From Adiantum capillus-veneris (Eukaryota > Streptophyta > Polypodiopsida > Polypodiales > Pteridaceae), in contig CM043969.1 of NCBI GenBank assembly GCA_014529385.2, forward strand, positions 16,508,446 to 16,568,445: 60,000 nucleotides of DNA, written 5' to 3'. Shown here one piece after another: positions 1-11,048 of this stretch. Below the pieces are notes generated by a model that searched no databases, was not told the origin of the DNA, and worked only from the letters and a program-made list of their open reading frames with translations. The translations under genes were made by a program, and so were the position numbers. The first letter of the stretch is position 1. Each line of letters starts with the position of its first letter.

Positions 1-210
1 TGAAAGCCTGACTTGCTAGAAGTATCTGATCCACGAGGGTTCTTTGATGTAGAGGCATATGCTGTCACACCTTTTGTGCTAATCGATGGAAGGTCCACTT
101 TGGCTTTATCTCTGTCTGCAAGATTCGGTGTTGATTCTTATGACTTTTGCAACTCTAAATCTATCATTAATGGTATCTGCAATTGTTGCTTGCTATCACT
201 TGGAAAAGCA

Positions 211-650
211 TTAGGGAAAATTTGGACTCACAAAGGGGCCTTATAAGGAGTTTGACTTCCTCTCTCTTGTCCAAAACGGGCGTGCGGTAATTTTTTTGTA
301 AATCAACTCTAAACTTAGCAGAGATTTGACAGTTAGAATCTACTCTTAAAGCTCTTTCTATTGATATATAGCACGCCGTGAGATTCATCATATTTTGAAA
401 GATTCTATTTTTGATTCTCTTGTGATGTGACAAGTCCGTTTAGAATCTCAAGAGAATCAAAAATAGAATCTCTCAAAATATGAGGAATCTCACGGCGTGC
501 TATATACCAATAGAAAGAGCTGAAGAGTAGATTCTAACTCCGGCAAGTTTAGAGTTGATTTGCAAAAAATTTACCGCACGTCCGTTTTGGACATGAGAGA
601 GGAAGTCAAACTCCTTATAAGGCCCCTTTGTGAGTCCAAATTTTCCCTAA
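211..650. mobile_element. Fold-back MITE, about 440 bp
   Basis: Two arms of about 205-215 bp (roughly 214-427 and 443-647) are inverted copies of each other around a loop of about 15 bases, with perhaps 90% match by eye. The ends read GGGAAAATTTGGACTC on the left and its complement on the right. A TA dinucleotide sits at both outer edges (212-213, 648-649), which would suit a Tc1/mariner-type Stowaway insertion; TTA/TAA is the other reading. There is no coding capacity. A transcript would fold into one long hairpin, so it could feed small-RNA production (inference). Confidence 0.8.
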
Positions 651-657
651 TGAAAGT

Positions 658-1690
658 AATAGCAATGTATCTTCTTTGTAGGCCTTGTGTTGGTCTAACC
701 ACTGATGCCCAAGGTTGACATCTGCATGCATGTGTTCTGAAGACTTTACTCGAAACTTTACTTGCTCTTCATGTTGTTGAATGCTAAGAGGAGCAACCAT
801 CTCTTTTTGACTTGTAGCCTTACCCATGATTTCTCTATTATCTAGCTTTCCCCGAGTAGTCTCTAGAATGCTTCGGATGTTGTCTACAACCATATTGCAC
901 TTTGCTTCTTTATCTAGTAGAGCATTGCATTTGACACTCGCTCCAATTGTATTATTGAGGACTATAGCTATTCTCATTGCTGGTTCTATTGAAGATCTTT
1001 GTCCTATTTTTGCCATGGTCTCATCTTGATCTAACCGTGTCTCTATGGAGGGTGGCTTGAGACTCTGTGTTCCAATCTGGCTTACATCGGCTAATTCAAT
1101 TTGCAATGTCTGGAGCTTTGGACTTCCTATTTCTTCCTGGGTGTCTGCAATTTTGAACTTCTTTACTTCTTGTCTTGGTGGCATTCTCTGCTCAATAGCT
1201 GTCGTGTTTGCCCTTTGCTCTGTTTGATCTACACTTGCTATTGCCTGATTTGCTTTAAGCTCTTTTGAAGTTCTGTCCGATGGAGATAAATCATCTTCAA
1301 TAAGTTCTGCTTTGATATCAATCTCCATTTTAATTGTGTTTGAGGACTTTTTGCTGTCGTTCGAGGGTGACCATTGTTGGTTTTCATTCTTGGTTGTCTC
1401 TGAAGATTGCATCTTGTTTGCATTTTGTATCTCTAAAACTTTCTGAGATTGTGGCTTTCCCAATATGAGACCATTAGGTACATCTTTTACTATGATCACA
1501 TGGAATTGGGCTATAATGTTTTGTAAACTTACTTCAATGGTGGTGGAGATGATTCCCCAGCATTCTGCTTGTTTGTTTCCTAATATGCTAACAAATTTAG
1601 GAGCATCTTCCAATTGTGGTTGGCCACATATTTTCCAAGTGTGAAAAGACATGAGGTTCTTGTCTAGCTGAAAATCTAGCTTTACTTCAC
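658..1690 (-). pseudogene. Retroelement relic with two retropepsin-like segments
   Basis: An open frame of about 330 codons on the minus strand, ended artificially by the MITE. Near its N-terminus (about 1440-1650) it looks like the C-terminal half of a retropepsin, ending in NGLILGKPQ where families have ILGRPW. After a Lys/Glu/Ser-rich linker it shows a second protease-like segment: CNALLDKEAKCNMV, where LLDSGA is usual, and then VNLGHQWLDQ. The catalytic DSG is DKE, so it would be inactive. It abuts the truncated RT of E1, so it may come from another element or from an E1 rearrangement. A host gene is unlikely. Confidence 0.5.
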
Positions 1691-1710
1691 TTGGAGTTTT
1701 TCTTCATTCT

Positions 1711-2040
1711 CACCAACAATGTTTTTAGGTCAATCCTACTGAAGTAGGTCGACCCTTGTAGCTTATCAAATAGGTCTTCTACCGTGGAACGGGAAACCTA
1801 TTCTTGATAGTGATCCTATTTAGTGCTCTCTAGCCGACACACATACGATATGTGCCGTCTTTATTTTTCACTAATAACACGGGTGAACAAAATGGAGATG
1901 AGCTAGGCCTAACCATGCCCTTTTCAACTAGCTCATGCACTTGCCGCATAATCTCCTCTTTTTGAGCTTGAGAAACTCTATAAGGAGGTTTGTTAGGCGG
2001 TGAACTTCCTGGAAGAAATTCAATTGCATGGTCATCATTG
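1711..2040 (-). pseudogene. E1 reverse transcriptase, N-terminal fragment
   Basis: Broken minus-strand translation shows the start of a Ty3/gypsy RT: PPNKPPYRVSQAQKEE, then SPFCSPVLLVKNKDGTYRMC, a stop codon inside the usual VDYRALN motif, and later TYFSRIDLK. The sequence is cut straight after IDLK, so the catalytic YxDD block, RNase H and integrase of this element are missing here. It follows the protease and gag of E1 in the expected order. Several frame changes show that it is dead. Confidence 0.75.
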
Positions 2041-2058
2041 CCTCGTTTAGGAGGTAGT

Positions 2059-2676
2059 TCACAAGGGGATGTTGTAAAAATCTTGAAATCCCTTGAGAAA
2101 ATTGGGTAACTCTAATTCCTTGTGATTGTTTATATTTTCTTTTGCTAAAGCATTAGGTTCATTTTGAGAATCTTTAACAAAAATCATGTACACGAAAATA
2201 GATCCCTTTATTGACTTATTGAAAGCGTGCGTATGTACAATGGGTATGGTGTTACCCAACTCCTTAGCATCTATGTACATATCTTTTTCCCTAAACCTAA
2301 AGTAGATTTGCCTTTCAGGGAATTTAACATTGGCAGCCATGCGATCAAACCATGGTGCCCCTAGGATTACATCCTCATGCTTGAGAGGAGAGATAAAGAA
2401 GTCCTCTTTGTCCACATAGCTTTGGACATGGAGCCTCAATTTCCCAATTAAGGGAGTGACTGAAGCTTCTTGCCCCTTGAAAGCACCATCGGCGGGTAGG
2501 GCATCTCCCATCTCATAGGCTTGGATGCCTAGCTTGGTGGCCAACTTTGTGGATATAAAATTGTGAGTAGAACCAGGGTCAAAGAGAATAAAAGCATCAT
2601 GTTCTATTACCTTTCCCCAAGCATGGCATAGAGGAGATCCTTTGTGGTGAGCATCCTCTTCTTGGATTTCAACCAA
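2059..2676 (-). pseudogene. E1 retropepsin (Ty3/gypsy protease)
   Basis: A 205-codon frame with a retropepsin domain: the active-site segment ILFDPGSTHNFIS (DPGS where DSGS is usual), a flap-region stretch and the ending VILGAPWFDRM. In plant gypsy elements this domain cuts the Gag-Pol polyprotein inside the virus-like particle. It sits between gag (higher coordinates) and the RT fragment, so gene order is conserved on the minus strand. The Ser-to-Pro change next to the catalytic Asp may reduce activity. The methionine start is not biologically meaningful, because the domain would be part of a polyprotein. Confidence 0.8.
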
Positions 2677-4192
2677 GGTAGCTCTAGGAGGCTCATTTCA
2701 TGTATTCTTATGGGGACAAGCACGATAAGCATGCCCTTGCACCTCACACTTGAAACAACGGCTATCTTTACAATAACGTTCAAGCTATTCAAGAGAGAGT
2801 TTATTTTTGCCTTTATAAACTCCCTTCTCCTTAGCTTTGTTGTTGTTGGCGTTGCCTTTAGGAGACTTTTGGACAACGTCCTTCCCCTTAGGCTCATTGT
2901 TATGGTCCTTGTTCTTTGTGGGCTTAAGATTTCTCTTAGCCCCTTGTTGGAAATTGATTCGTAAAGCCACCATGGTATGATGTATGACCGCAGATATGGT
3001 GCGTTCCTTTGGGAGTTAACATACTCCGCCATATCTTCAGTTAGACCCGCACAAATTGTTGTTTTTGCTCTTCAAAATCCATCTTTTTGAAGACAATGGC
3101 TTTGAGATGTAAGTCCCAAAACTTGTCTACATATTTGTGGATAGATTTGTAGGGAGAGAGATTCAAGCTTCACCATTCAATGAGTACCTTGTCTTTGGCA
3201 TCGGTGGCCCAAATCTGCTTCATTATGGAAGCTCTTAAAGCTTTCCATGTTCGTGGAGCTTCACCGTTTGCCCGTAGGCTAGACCACCATTGCCTGGTAG
3301 ACTTTTGAAAATGCATAGCTACATGTTGTAGCTTAGAGGACTCCGTAAAGCCTTTATCTCCAAATGCCGCATTGAATTGTTGAATGAAGGCCAAGACTTT
3401 GTCCGTAGCACCAAAGGTGCCATCGTAGGTAAGGAAAGAGACGTTTTTTCCACCCTCTTTGAGCTTTTTGAGCTTGGACGACCTCTTCCACGCGGCATAG
3501 GATTTGCTATGGACTCTTCTTTTTGGTGGTTCAAAAGTTGCACCCTAACTTTCTTCAAAGGAGGAAGAATTTGAGGAGGATGGAGAAGAGGGTGACCTCT
3601 TTCTTGCCTTTTTCTTCCCTTGTTCCTTGTCTGCACCATCACTTTCTTCATAAGAGGAAGAGGATGAAGAAGATGGAGAAGAGGGTGACCTCTTTCTGGC
3701 CTTTTTCTTCTCTTGTTTTCTATCATCCCTCTTTGAATTATGGTGTGGAGAAGTGTGCGATGCTCTCCTCCCTCCATCTTCGTGGAACCATCTCCGCTGA
3801 GGTGGCAGGTGACTCACTTCTTTCTTGTTCTTTTGGTGGGGTGTCTACCATTGAAACTTGAGTTCTCCTTTGGGAAGGAGATGCATCGTCAAATAGTAGA
3901 TTTTTGAGCTCTTCATACAGATCCTCTTCTTCTTCCCTGATCGGAGAGACGCCTCTATTGGAAGTCTCACAATGAGGCTTCCTAGGTACTCTCTCTTCTT
4001 GGTGGGGAGTTTGGAGATCCCATGAGCACGTAGCTGCCGTTGCACTTCACTTTGGAGGGATGGATTGCCCATGGCTTGTTGAATCCTAGAAACAAGGTAG
4101 TTAACAAGCATAGGGGCATCATTAGTAGCCTGTTCATTAGCAAAATCAAAGCTATCAACATTAATTTCACTCTCTTTACTATTGTCAGCCAT
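2677..4192 (-). pseudogene. E1 gag, frameshifted
   Basis: Gag is split over three frames. It starts MADNSKESEINVDSFDF at 4192, passes a Lys/Arg/Ser-rich stretch (about 3545-3820) and the Retrotrans_gag core with RQWWSSLRANGEAPRTWKAL (3170-3394), and ends with a CCHC zinc knuckle, CFKCEVQGHAYRAC, at about 2715-2760 (C-x2-C-x4-H-x4-C). A stop codon follows the knuckle. The role would be capsid assembly and RNA binding. The frameshifts make this copy non-functional. Confidence 0.8.
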
Positions 4193-4562
4193 TCTAACAA
4201 CTTTTAGGTGTACTTTGACACTTCAAGCCCTAGTTGCTACTCCTCTTAACCCCTTTAGAAAAGCACTCAAGCACCTATACCCGTGACTCAAATATCATTA
4301 ATTGCAAGGAATAGAAGAGAGGGTCTTTCAACACCAAAACAGTACCGGCTCCTGTCAAGCTTCTAATAGCTCAATAGTGGTTAAGCCCCATAGGACTCCA
4401 CTATTAAGACCATAGCTCTCGACGGTGATGCCATGTTATCTACACGAAGCAAGTGCACTGCAAAGCTGAAAAATCCCTATTCTACTTACTGAATTGCAAT
4501 TAATAATACCAACCATTTATAGTTAGCGTGAGGAACTCTCCTCTTGAGCAAGAAAAGAGAAA
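4193..4562 (-). other. E1 5' leader
   Basis: Non-coding sequence of about 370 bases between the gag start and the primer-binding site of E1. I see no motif in it beyond its position. Confidence 0.5.
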
Positions 4563-4580
4563 CCTTGGGCTCTGATACTA
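4563..4580 (-). promoter_or_regulatory. E1 primer-binding site (initiator Met type)
   Basis: On the minus strand this reads TAGTATCAGAGCCCAAGG, one or two changes from the common plant PBS TGGTATCAGAGCC that pairs with the 3' end of initiator tRNA-Met. It lies directly beside the LTR end at 4582, which fixes the element's orientation as minus. Confidence 0.75.
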
Positions 4581-4581
4581 G

Positions 4582-5636
4582 TGTAACATTTAATGGTCTA
4601 GTAACTTGTGTGTAGTGGAAAATAGCATAGACATGGTGAGCATTTCATTAGAATAGATTCCTAATGAGCATAGCAAGAGTGCTTGGATGGAGAGAGCAAC
4701 AAAAAGCATAACACCTAGTTAGATAGGCATGAACAATACTTCAAAAAGAGAGAGAAATTAAGCTATTGACAACAGTTGAGGACCAGATTTACATGGAGCC
4801 GATCCCCCCTCCAAAAGGCTTTGTATTATAGGTAAGCTTCAAGCACCAAGCTCACACTTATAAAACACAACATCAATTCCCTCACGGTCACAGACCCAAG
4901 ACCTCACACACCTTCGAAGATGGTGAGAGCTAGCGGGGTATGAGAGTAGATCGAGAAGAAGAAGGAGTATTCTTACGAGAAAGAAGTATGTCTCCTCACA
5001 TAATCACTCATAATAGCTTAGCATAGCTTAGTAATTAGCATGGTAGAGGAGATGATCATGCATGCATGGAGCTTGGATCTTGGTTGGATCTGCATCACAA
5101 AGCCAAGAGTTCTTGGTGTAGGCCTCCCTTCTCACAAGCTTGGAGTAGATGATGAGATTTCCATTAAATATTGAGAAGGAAGTCTTCTTTACTCCACACA
5201 TGAGATTGTGTGAGTGTGTGTGTGATAATGCCTTGCCAAAATCAGCCCCCTCTCTCTCTTGGTCAACCCCTCTTGCTTTTTACTCATGCTGGCATCTTAT
5301 TGGACCCTGCAAAGCTTAGCCAATGATAATTAAGAAGCATAAGTGATAGCCTTGTGACATGTGTCCCCCTTTCCCATTTTGTGAGAGCTTTAGGTATTTA
5401 ATTAATGCAATTAAACTCTCATTGGACCCATTAGTCTTCGTGCCAATAGGAATCAGGCAAGCCATTGGGCTGCTGAATGCTCATTAGACCCCTTGGGAGA
5501 CTGTCCAATAGTCTTCCAGAGAGCTTATTTTTTTTTGTTCTTTTATCAAGTGTTTTTAAATGAATTAAACTAAATGTACTCTACACTAATTCTCATTGGT
5601 CCACCTCTATGGCCATCCAATAGGATCTGAATGCAC
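4582..5636 (-). repeat. E1 5' LTR, part left of the E2 insertion
   Basis: It starts TGTAACATTT beside the primer-binding site and runs without coding capacity to the E2 insertion point. The rest of the LTR should continue at 14954. The second LTR of E1 lies outside the window, so the boundaries cannot be confirmed by comparing copies. Confidence 0.6.
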
Positions 5637-5846
5637 TGACGGGAGCAAAGCGAACCCCAAACCCCGACGGCCTCCAAAACACCGAAGACCGAATGGCGCG
5701 CCTCGAGCCTGTCATGGTAAAGCAAACAGGGGGCACCACCTAGCTTCAGCGGCTAGGACGCAAACAACACACCACCATAACAAATTTTTCATCCAAGCGA
5801 GATGGATGCTTGGGAGTAATGATGAAGAGGAAAGGGAATGAGATCA

Positions 5847-5849
<3 letters not shown>

Positions 5850-5911
<62 letters not shown>
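5850..5911. repeat. GA/CT microsatellite in E2 LTR
   Basis: An almost pure (GA)n run of about 60 bases. The matching LTR holds a slightly shorter run at about 13577-13630. Such tracts can bind GAGA-type factors; that is inference here. Confidence 0.9.
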
Positions 5912-5918
<7 letters not shown>

Positions 5919-6390
5919 AGGGGGTATAGCGGCTTAGTACTTAGGCACCACAAAAGGATGGTGAATCCGCACACCCTTCACACATACACAAGCTCACTCC
6001 AAGCACAAGACTAGGTGGCAATTCCGCACACCTCACATGGGCAAAACATTGCAAGAAAACATACTCACAAAACCTCAAGCTTTATTTAGAGAATAAGGCG
6101 ATGAAATGGGGAGCATAGGGTAGGGGAATGAGAAGGGAGAGAGTGGTAGAGCACACGGCGGATAGGTGGGAGTTGATGGCGAAGACTCGCACGAGGGTTA
6201 TGGCCATCATCCTTCATTTAGTTTCCCTTCATCTTCCATAGCCCAAGGGTGTAGAGGTCATGCTCAAGACGAGCATGGTGATTGCGGTGATGGTGATGCT
6301 GTGGGTGTGTGTGTGTGCACTAGGCACACACAGTGCATAGTGTACTCTTTGGTGATGGTGTGTGTGTATTTAGTGTGATGGTGACCCCTC

Positions 6391-6400
6391 CTTATATAGG
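6391..6400 (-). promoter_or_regulatory. TATA box in E2 3' LTR
   Basis: The minus strand reads CCTATATAAG, a good plant TATA box, within U3/R of the LTR. The same motif sits at 14108-14117 in the promoter-bearing 5' LTR. Confidence 0.65.
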
Positions 6401-7240
6401 GAAGGAGGGGGGAGAAATTCTAGAATTTAGAAATGAAGAAATCATTATCTACATAGGCCATGTGACTGTGGGCCCCACTTGTCTAGCTGTGTGTATATGT
6501 GCCAGAACAGCAGTCTCATGAGAGAGAGACTAAGAGAGAGAGAGATGGGTTGATGAAAAAAGGTGAGAGGTGACATGGAGAATAAAGTAGTTACAAGAGG
6601 GGAGAGAGGGGAGTGTGTTCAGAGGTGAATCTGTGTGCAGATGTGTGTGAACACAAGAAAAATCAGGTAACCACCGGGTGGGGATGGGTCTGTGGGCACC
6701 TTTTTCAGTGAAACTGAGTGTGTGTGAGTGTGGGAGAGGTTATTTAGCTACAAGACAAGAGACATGGCGCCCTTTAGAGAGAGAGAGGGGGGTATTTGGG
6801 TCATGGGATATGATAGGAGAGAGAAAGAGGGGGTGGGGTATACTATTTTGAAAGATAGGGTAAGTTGCATGTGAGTTAGGGTGCATTATTGGTGAGTTAT
6901 AATGCATTATTGGTGAGAGGTGGGGTAGCTTGAGGGGAGAGAGAAAGGATAAAGGACAAGGGTAAGAGATAGGGGATTGACCTTTTGAGTGGAGGAGAGG
7001 AAAAGGGACACCCGACGGGGCAACAGTGAAGAAAAAGGAGGCAAGGTGGGGATGGGCTACCCCGCAGGCATGAGGTGGCCTATTTTACCTTTCTTATATA
7101 TTTACATTATCATACTTTATTTTTTTTCTTACTTTTTCCAATGCCTTTTATCACTCCCTCCCTAAGAGGGGGTTTTCATGGGGTGGGGACGAGAGAAGAG
7201 GGGTATGGGAGCTTGGCTTGTGAAAAGCCCCCATCATTAG

Positions 7241-7253
7241 CCCTCCCCTTTTA
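7241..7253 (-). promoter_or_regulatory. E2 polypurine tract
   Basis: The minus strand reads TAAAAGGGGAGGG and lies four bases from the 3' LTR, as expected for the primer of plus-strand DNA synthesis. Confidence 0.8.
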
Positions 7254-7264
7254 GCTAGAGGCAT

Positions 7265-9057
7265 TCATGTCTCTAGCTCATCTGTTTGATCATTATCGTC
7301 GGAGGTGGTGGATGATGGTGTGTCCTCATCTGGAATGTCAATTGGTGGAGCCTGGTCAAATCGAAGATAATAAGGTTTAAGTCGCCAACCATTTACCCTG
7401 GTTTTATGAAGTTTTCCATCATCCTCCATAAGCTGGTAGCTTCCATTGGCATACTTTTTCCTGATGATGAAAGGGCCTTCCCATCGGAGCAGAGTTTCTT
7501 ATCCTTGCACGTGTCGAAGCGATTGTCGTAGCGAAGCACCAACATTCCTTTCTTCAATTCTTTTTTCCGGAGATGCTCGTTAAAGCTAAGCCGTCTATGC
7601 TCTGCTTGTGCTGCATAATAATTTATTTCTTCTTCTCTGTCCAGTTGCAGTCTTTCCAAGTTGATGATGTGATCTCTCAAATGCATGTTGGGTTGTTGAA
7701 GTTGGCTTGCCATTACTCTGAGACTTTGTAGTTGCACTTCAATGGGCAAGATTGCTTCCTTACCAAATACTAGATGATACGGTGTGAATCCCAAGGATGT
7801 ACGAAATGAAGTTCTGTAGGCCCATAAAGCTGGTAGTAGATACTTATCCCAGTCTCCAGGATGATTGTTTACCTGCTTGGTAATAATTTTAGAAACCATT
7901 CCATTTACCTTTTCAACTAGGCCATTACATTGAGGGTAATATGGTGAAGAGTGCCTCCTTGTAATGCCCAGTTTCTGCATTAATTCTCCTACCAAGTCTG
8001 CTCTGAAACCTGGCCCTCTATCAGAGATGATCTCTAAAGGTGTGGAAAACCTACAGCATATGTGCTCGTAGATAAATTTAGCTACCTCTACCGCTGTGAT
8101 TCTAGTGGTGGCTATAGCCTCTGCCCATCTAGTCATGTAGTCGACCCCCATGATAATGTAGAATTTTCCTGAGTTGGCCCTAGGTAATGGCCCAATGGCA
8201 TCGATACCCCATTTTTCAAATGAGCCATATGAGAGAATAGGTGTCTGTGGTTCAGGCATAAGTGACCTAGTGCCGGCCTTTTGACACAACTTACACATTT
8301 TGCACCAGTGGTGTACATCACGGTTGAGGCTAGGCCATATGAAGCCTGCCTGCAAGATTTTCCTACTTGTTATGTTTAGGGCAAAGTGACCACCACAAAC
8401 CCCGTCCTGACAACTAGCAATTACTCCCGTGATTTCCTGAGAGAGAGGGACCTTCTTGAGTATTTGGTCCTTACCCTTACAGTACAAACCGTCATTGATG
8501 AGTCGATACCTTGTGGCCTTCCGCGTCAGCCATTGCTTCTGTCCCTTTGTTAAATCTGATGGGCATTCCCCTGTTTCCAAAAAATGCATGATGTCAGGCA
8601 AGGCATCACTTCCTTGAAATAGAGGGAGCTTTAGTTTTATTGCTCCAACCACCACTTCCTGTAGTCTTTCACTTGCTAGGGCATCTGCTTCTTGGTTTTG
8701 AGCCCTTGGGATATGGTGTATTTGAACTTCTTCAAACTTACCCAACAAGGTTTTTACACCACTTAAGTGAGTCCTTAAACTAGGATTCTTGCATGTCCAT
8801 GCTCCATTTACTTGCCTTACCATAAGTAGAGCATCCCCAAATACATTAAGGCGTTGTATACCTTGCGAGACGCACCATTGTAGACCCTTGGTTAGTGCTG
8901 CATACTCAACTTCATTTTTAGAATGTGAATCTAACAATTGGCCCAACGAAAATACCTTTGTCCCTTTGTCATCAAAGACCACTATGCCTGCAGCTGCTTT
9001 GTTGGATGCTTGCTTGTAGGCTCCATCAAAGTAGAGAGAGTATTCTCCTTCTACCAT
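7265..9057 (-). CDS. E2 pol, 3' part: second RNase H and integrase
   Basis: The open frame covers 554 codons (9057-7393). Residues 1-130 form an additional RNase H with a full set of acids: D11 (YFDGA), E49 or E51, D75 (FGDA) and D125 (QEADAL). A zinc-binding region follows, with H224, C255 and C258, but its first His is Gln217. The integrase core carries D286 (GIDAIGP), D346 (SDRGPGF) and E382 (NGLVEK), a D-x35-E spacing. Near 7495 a one-base shift moves the frame: the usual continuation, including RVNGWRLKPYY, is read in another frame to a stop at 7265-7267. The RT-bearing frame overlaps by seven bases. The product would be part of Gag-Pol; the Met start is not meaningful. Confidence 0.88.
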
Positions 9058-11048
9058 CGGTGGTACTGAAGGTAATCGGACTTCTCCTTAGATTTCTTCT
9101 CCTTCCTTTCAAATACTTGGTAGGTCATGAGTCCCCCCAAACTTGCCCTTGTCGTGCTTTCTACCTGTACCGTGTAGTCAAACTCTTGCAGACGAACTAG
9201 CCATTTAGTAATTCTAGCAGACACATCCATGTGTTGTACAACATAGAGAAATATTTCATCCGTGGTTAGAATCACAAATTGCTTAGGCAGCAAATATGAC
9301 CTAAACTTTGTAGTTGCAAATCTAAGAGCTAGGACTAAGTGTTCCACATGGGTGAAACCTTTCTCTCCTGCTGTCATCATTCGACTAGAGAAGTAGATTG
9401 GCCTCATGAAAGATGTCGTCGTATCCTTTTGGAGTAGCACAGCCCCCAATGAGTCATCACCAACACTTGAGGTGACATAGAATTTTTCATCCCACTTAGG
9501 TGATGAGATAGTTGGCAGAGTGGCTAAGACCTCCTTTACCTTGTTGTAGTGATGTTCTCTTTCCTCGTCCCAAGTGAAAGTTGATCTTTGAGTGAGTTGT
9601 TGCAGTGGTAGAACAAGTTGTGATAGTAGATGTATGAATCTACTTAAGTACCTCACCTTCTGTAGAAAAGAGACCAGTTGACGTGCGGTCGTTGGTGAAG
9701 GTAGGGCTATGAGTGCGGACACCTTACTTGGGTCGGCGTTGATACCTTTTGCTGAAATTTCATGGCCTAGTAGAATGACTTTACTCTCCCCAATGTGGCA
9801 TTTATCCACATTTAATTGCCCACCTAGGCTCTGCAACCTGGCCAAACCTTCAGTTACCTTTTCTAAATGTGAAATACGGGAGCTATATATACAAAAATCA
9901 TCAATGAACACTCTTATGGATGTTCCAAAGAACAGTTGAAAAACATATGTGACATATCTTTGGAATGTGGCAGGTGCATTTGTGAGACCAAATGGCATAA
10001 CCCTGTATGCAAAACAACCCCAAGGCGTGATAAAAGTGGTTTTTAGCTGATCTTCCAAGGCTATGCATATTTGAAAGTATCCTGAATAACCATCACAGAC
10101 GGTATAGCATTCAAAACCCGCTACTTCATTCAGAATTTCATCCAAGAAAGGGAGAGGAAAGTGGTCTCCCTTTGTAGCTGCATTTAGTGGTTTGTAGTCA
10201 ACACAGACCCTTCGCTTACCATTCTTTTTAGGCGTCACCACTACGGGTGACACCCATTCTGAGTTTGCTACAGGATAGATGAATCCCGCCTCCAGCAGTT
10301 TCCTTACCTCGGCCAAAAGTGCCTTTTCTTGTATGACCCCCAGTCGTCGTAGCTTTTGCACAACTGGTTTTACCCCTTCCTTCAGCTTAATATGATGTTC
10401 CACCACTCTAATGCCTGTGATTCTTTCATAGTTGTCAATGAACAGGTTAGGAAATCCCATCAACATTTGCAAAAAACTATCTTTCTCCTCAAGTGTTAAT
10501 TCCGTAGACAACATACCCTTCAACCTACTTCCTCCTAGGCCAAGTGATTTTCTCTCCTCTTCATTGGGTTGCCCTTTTGGTGATGGATCACCAGTTGTGC
10601 TTACCCTTTGTGGATCCTTCATAATGATACCCATCACATCAATGGAACTGTCACTTTCGTCGGTGGATGTGGTCTCCTCCTCAGAACTGGAAGATTCGCT
10701 AGTGGTTTCATCTGCGGATGTTTCCAGATTCATTTGCTTCTGCTTGCCAATCCTCATGTCGTAGTAGATTGTCTCCCCTTTCTTACCGGTCATGCGTAGA
10801 AGGCCAGTACCCCAGTCCTGTTTTGCCTTCATGGCCATCAACCATGGCCTTCCCAAAATTAGTGGATAGCCCTCCCCCTTAGTAGGCATTACAAAAACAT
10901 CTACCTCTACCTCAGTGTTGAAAGCTTTGATTTTCACGGCACTTACCACACCCACACACTTTACTTTTGCGTTGTTTGCCATCTTTGCCTTGCATGGAGA
11001 AGGCCTGTCAACCTCGAGCCCTAATCGAAGCATCATAGCTTCGCTCAT
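9051..11048 (-). CDS. E2 pol, middle part: protease end, RT and degenerate RNase H
   Basis: 665 codons. Residues 1-90 are the C-terminal part of a retropepsin (YPLILGRPWL at 61-70). An acidic Ser/Glu linker follows. RT occupies about 200-480, with VCVDYKPLN, D319 in CDGYSG, MPFGLTNAPATFQ and the catalytic FIDD at 381-384. The first RNase H (about 515-640) looks dead: the usual DAS is TSS near residue 527, and the last Asp block reads TRASLGGL. The intact second RNase H downstream would compensate, as known in Tat elements. The protease active site lies across a frame change at about 11070, either a one-base loss or a programmed frameshift. Confidence 0.9.
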   Translation of the reverse strand: MSEAMMLRLGLEVDRPSPCKAKMANNAKVKCVGVVSAVKIKAFNTEVEVDVFVMPTKGEGYPLILGRPWLMAMKAKQDWGTGLLRMTGKKGETIYYDMRIGKQKQMNLETSADETTSESSSSEEETTSTDESDSSIDVMGIIMKDPQRVSTTGDPSPKGQPNEEERKSLGLGGSRLKGMLSTELTLEEKDSFLQMLMGFPNLFIDNYERITGIRVVEHHIKLKEGVKPVVQKLRRLGVIQEKALLAEVRKLLEAGFIYPVANSEWVSPVVVTPKKNGKRRVCVDYKPLNAATKGDHFPLPFLDEILNEVAGFECYTVCDGYSGYFQICIALEDQLKTTFITPWGCFAYRVMPFGLTNAPATFQRYVTYVFQLFFGTSIRVFIDDFCIYSSRISHLEKVTEGLARLQSLGGQLNVDKCHIGESKVILLGHEISAKGINADPSKVSALIALPSPTTARQLVSFLQKVRYLSRFIHLLSQLVLPLQQLTQRSTFTWDEEREHHYNKVKEVLATLPTISSPKWDEKFYVTSSVGDDSLGAVLLQKDTTTSFMRPIYFSSRMMTAGEKGFTHVEHLVLALRFATTKFRSYLLPKQFVILTTDEIFLYVVQHMDVSARITKWLVRLQEFDYTVQVESTTRASLGGLMTYQVFERKEKKSKEKSDYLQYHRW

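Larger units (their letters stand above)
5637..7236 (-). repeat. E2 3' LTR
   Basis: This 1600-bp LTR matches 13364-14953. It contains a GA microsatellite (about 5850-5911), GT-rich tracts and a minus-strand TATA box at 6391-6400. It ends CCCCCATCA next to the polypurine tract. Confidence 0.93.

Noticed and set aside
4563-4580. Primer-binding sites as tRNA genes
   Set aside because: They match only the tRNA 3' end; no cloverleaf surrounds them.
5850-5911. GA tract and its Ser/Leu-rich reverse frame as a coding sequence
   Set aside because: The frame is a by-product of a dinucleotide repeat, present in both E2 LTRs.
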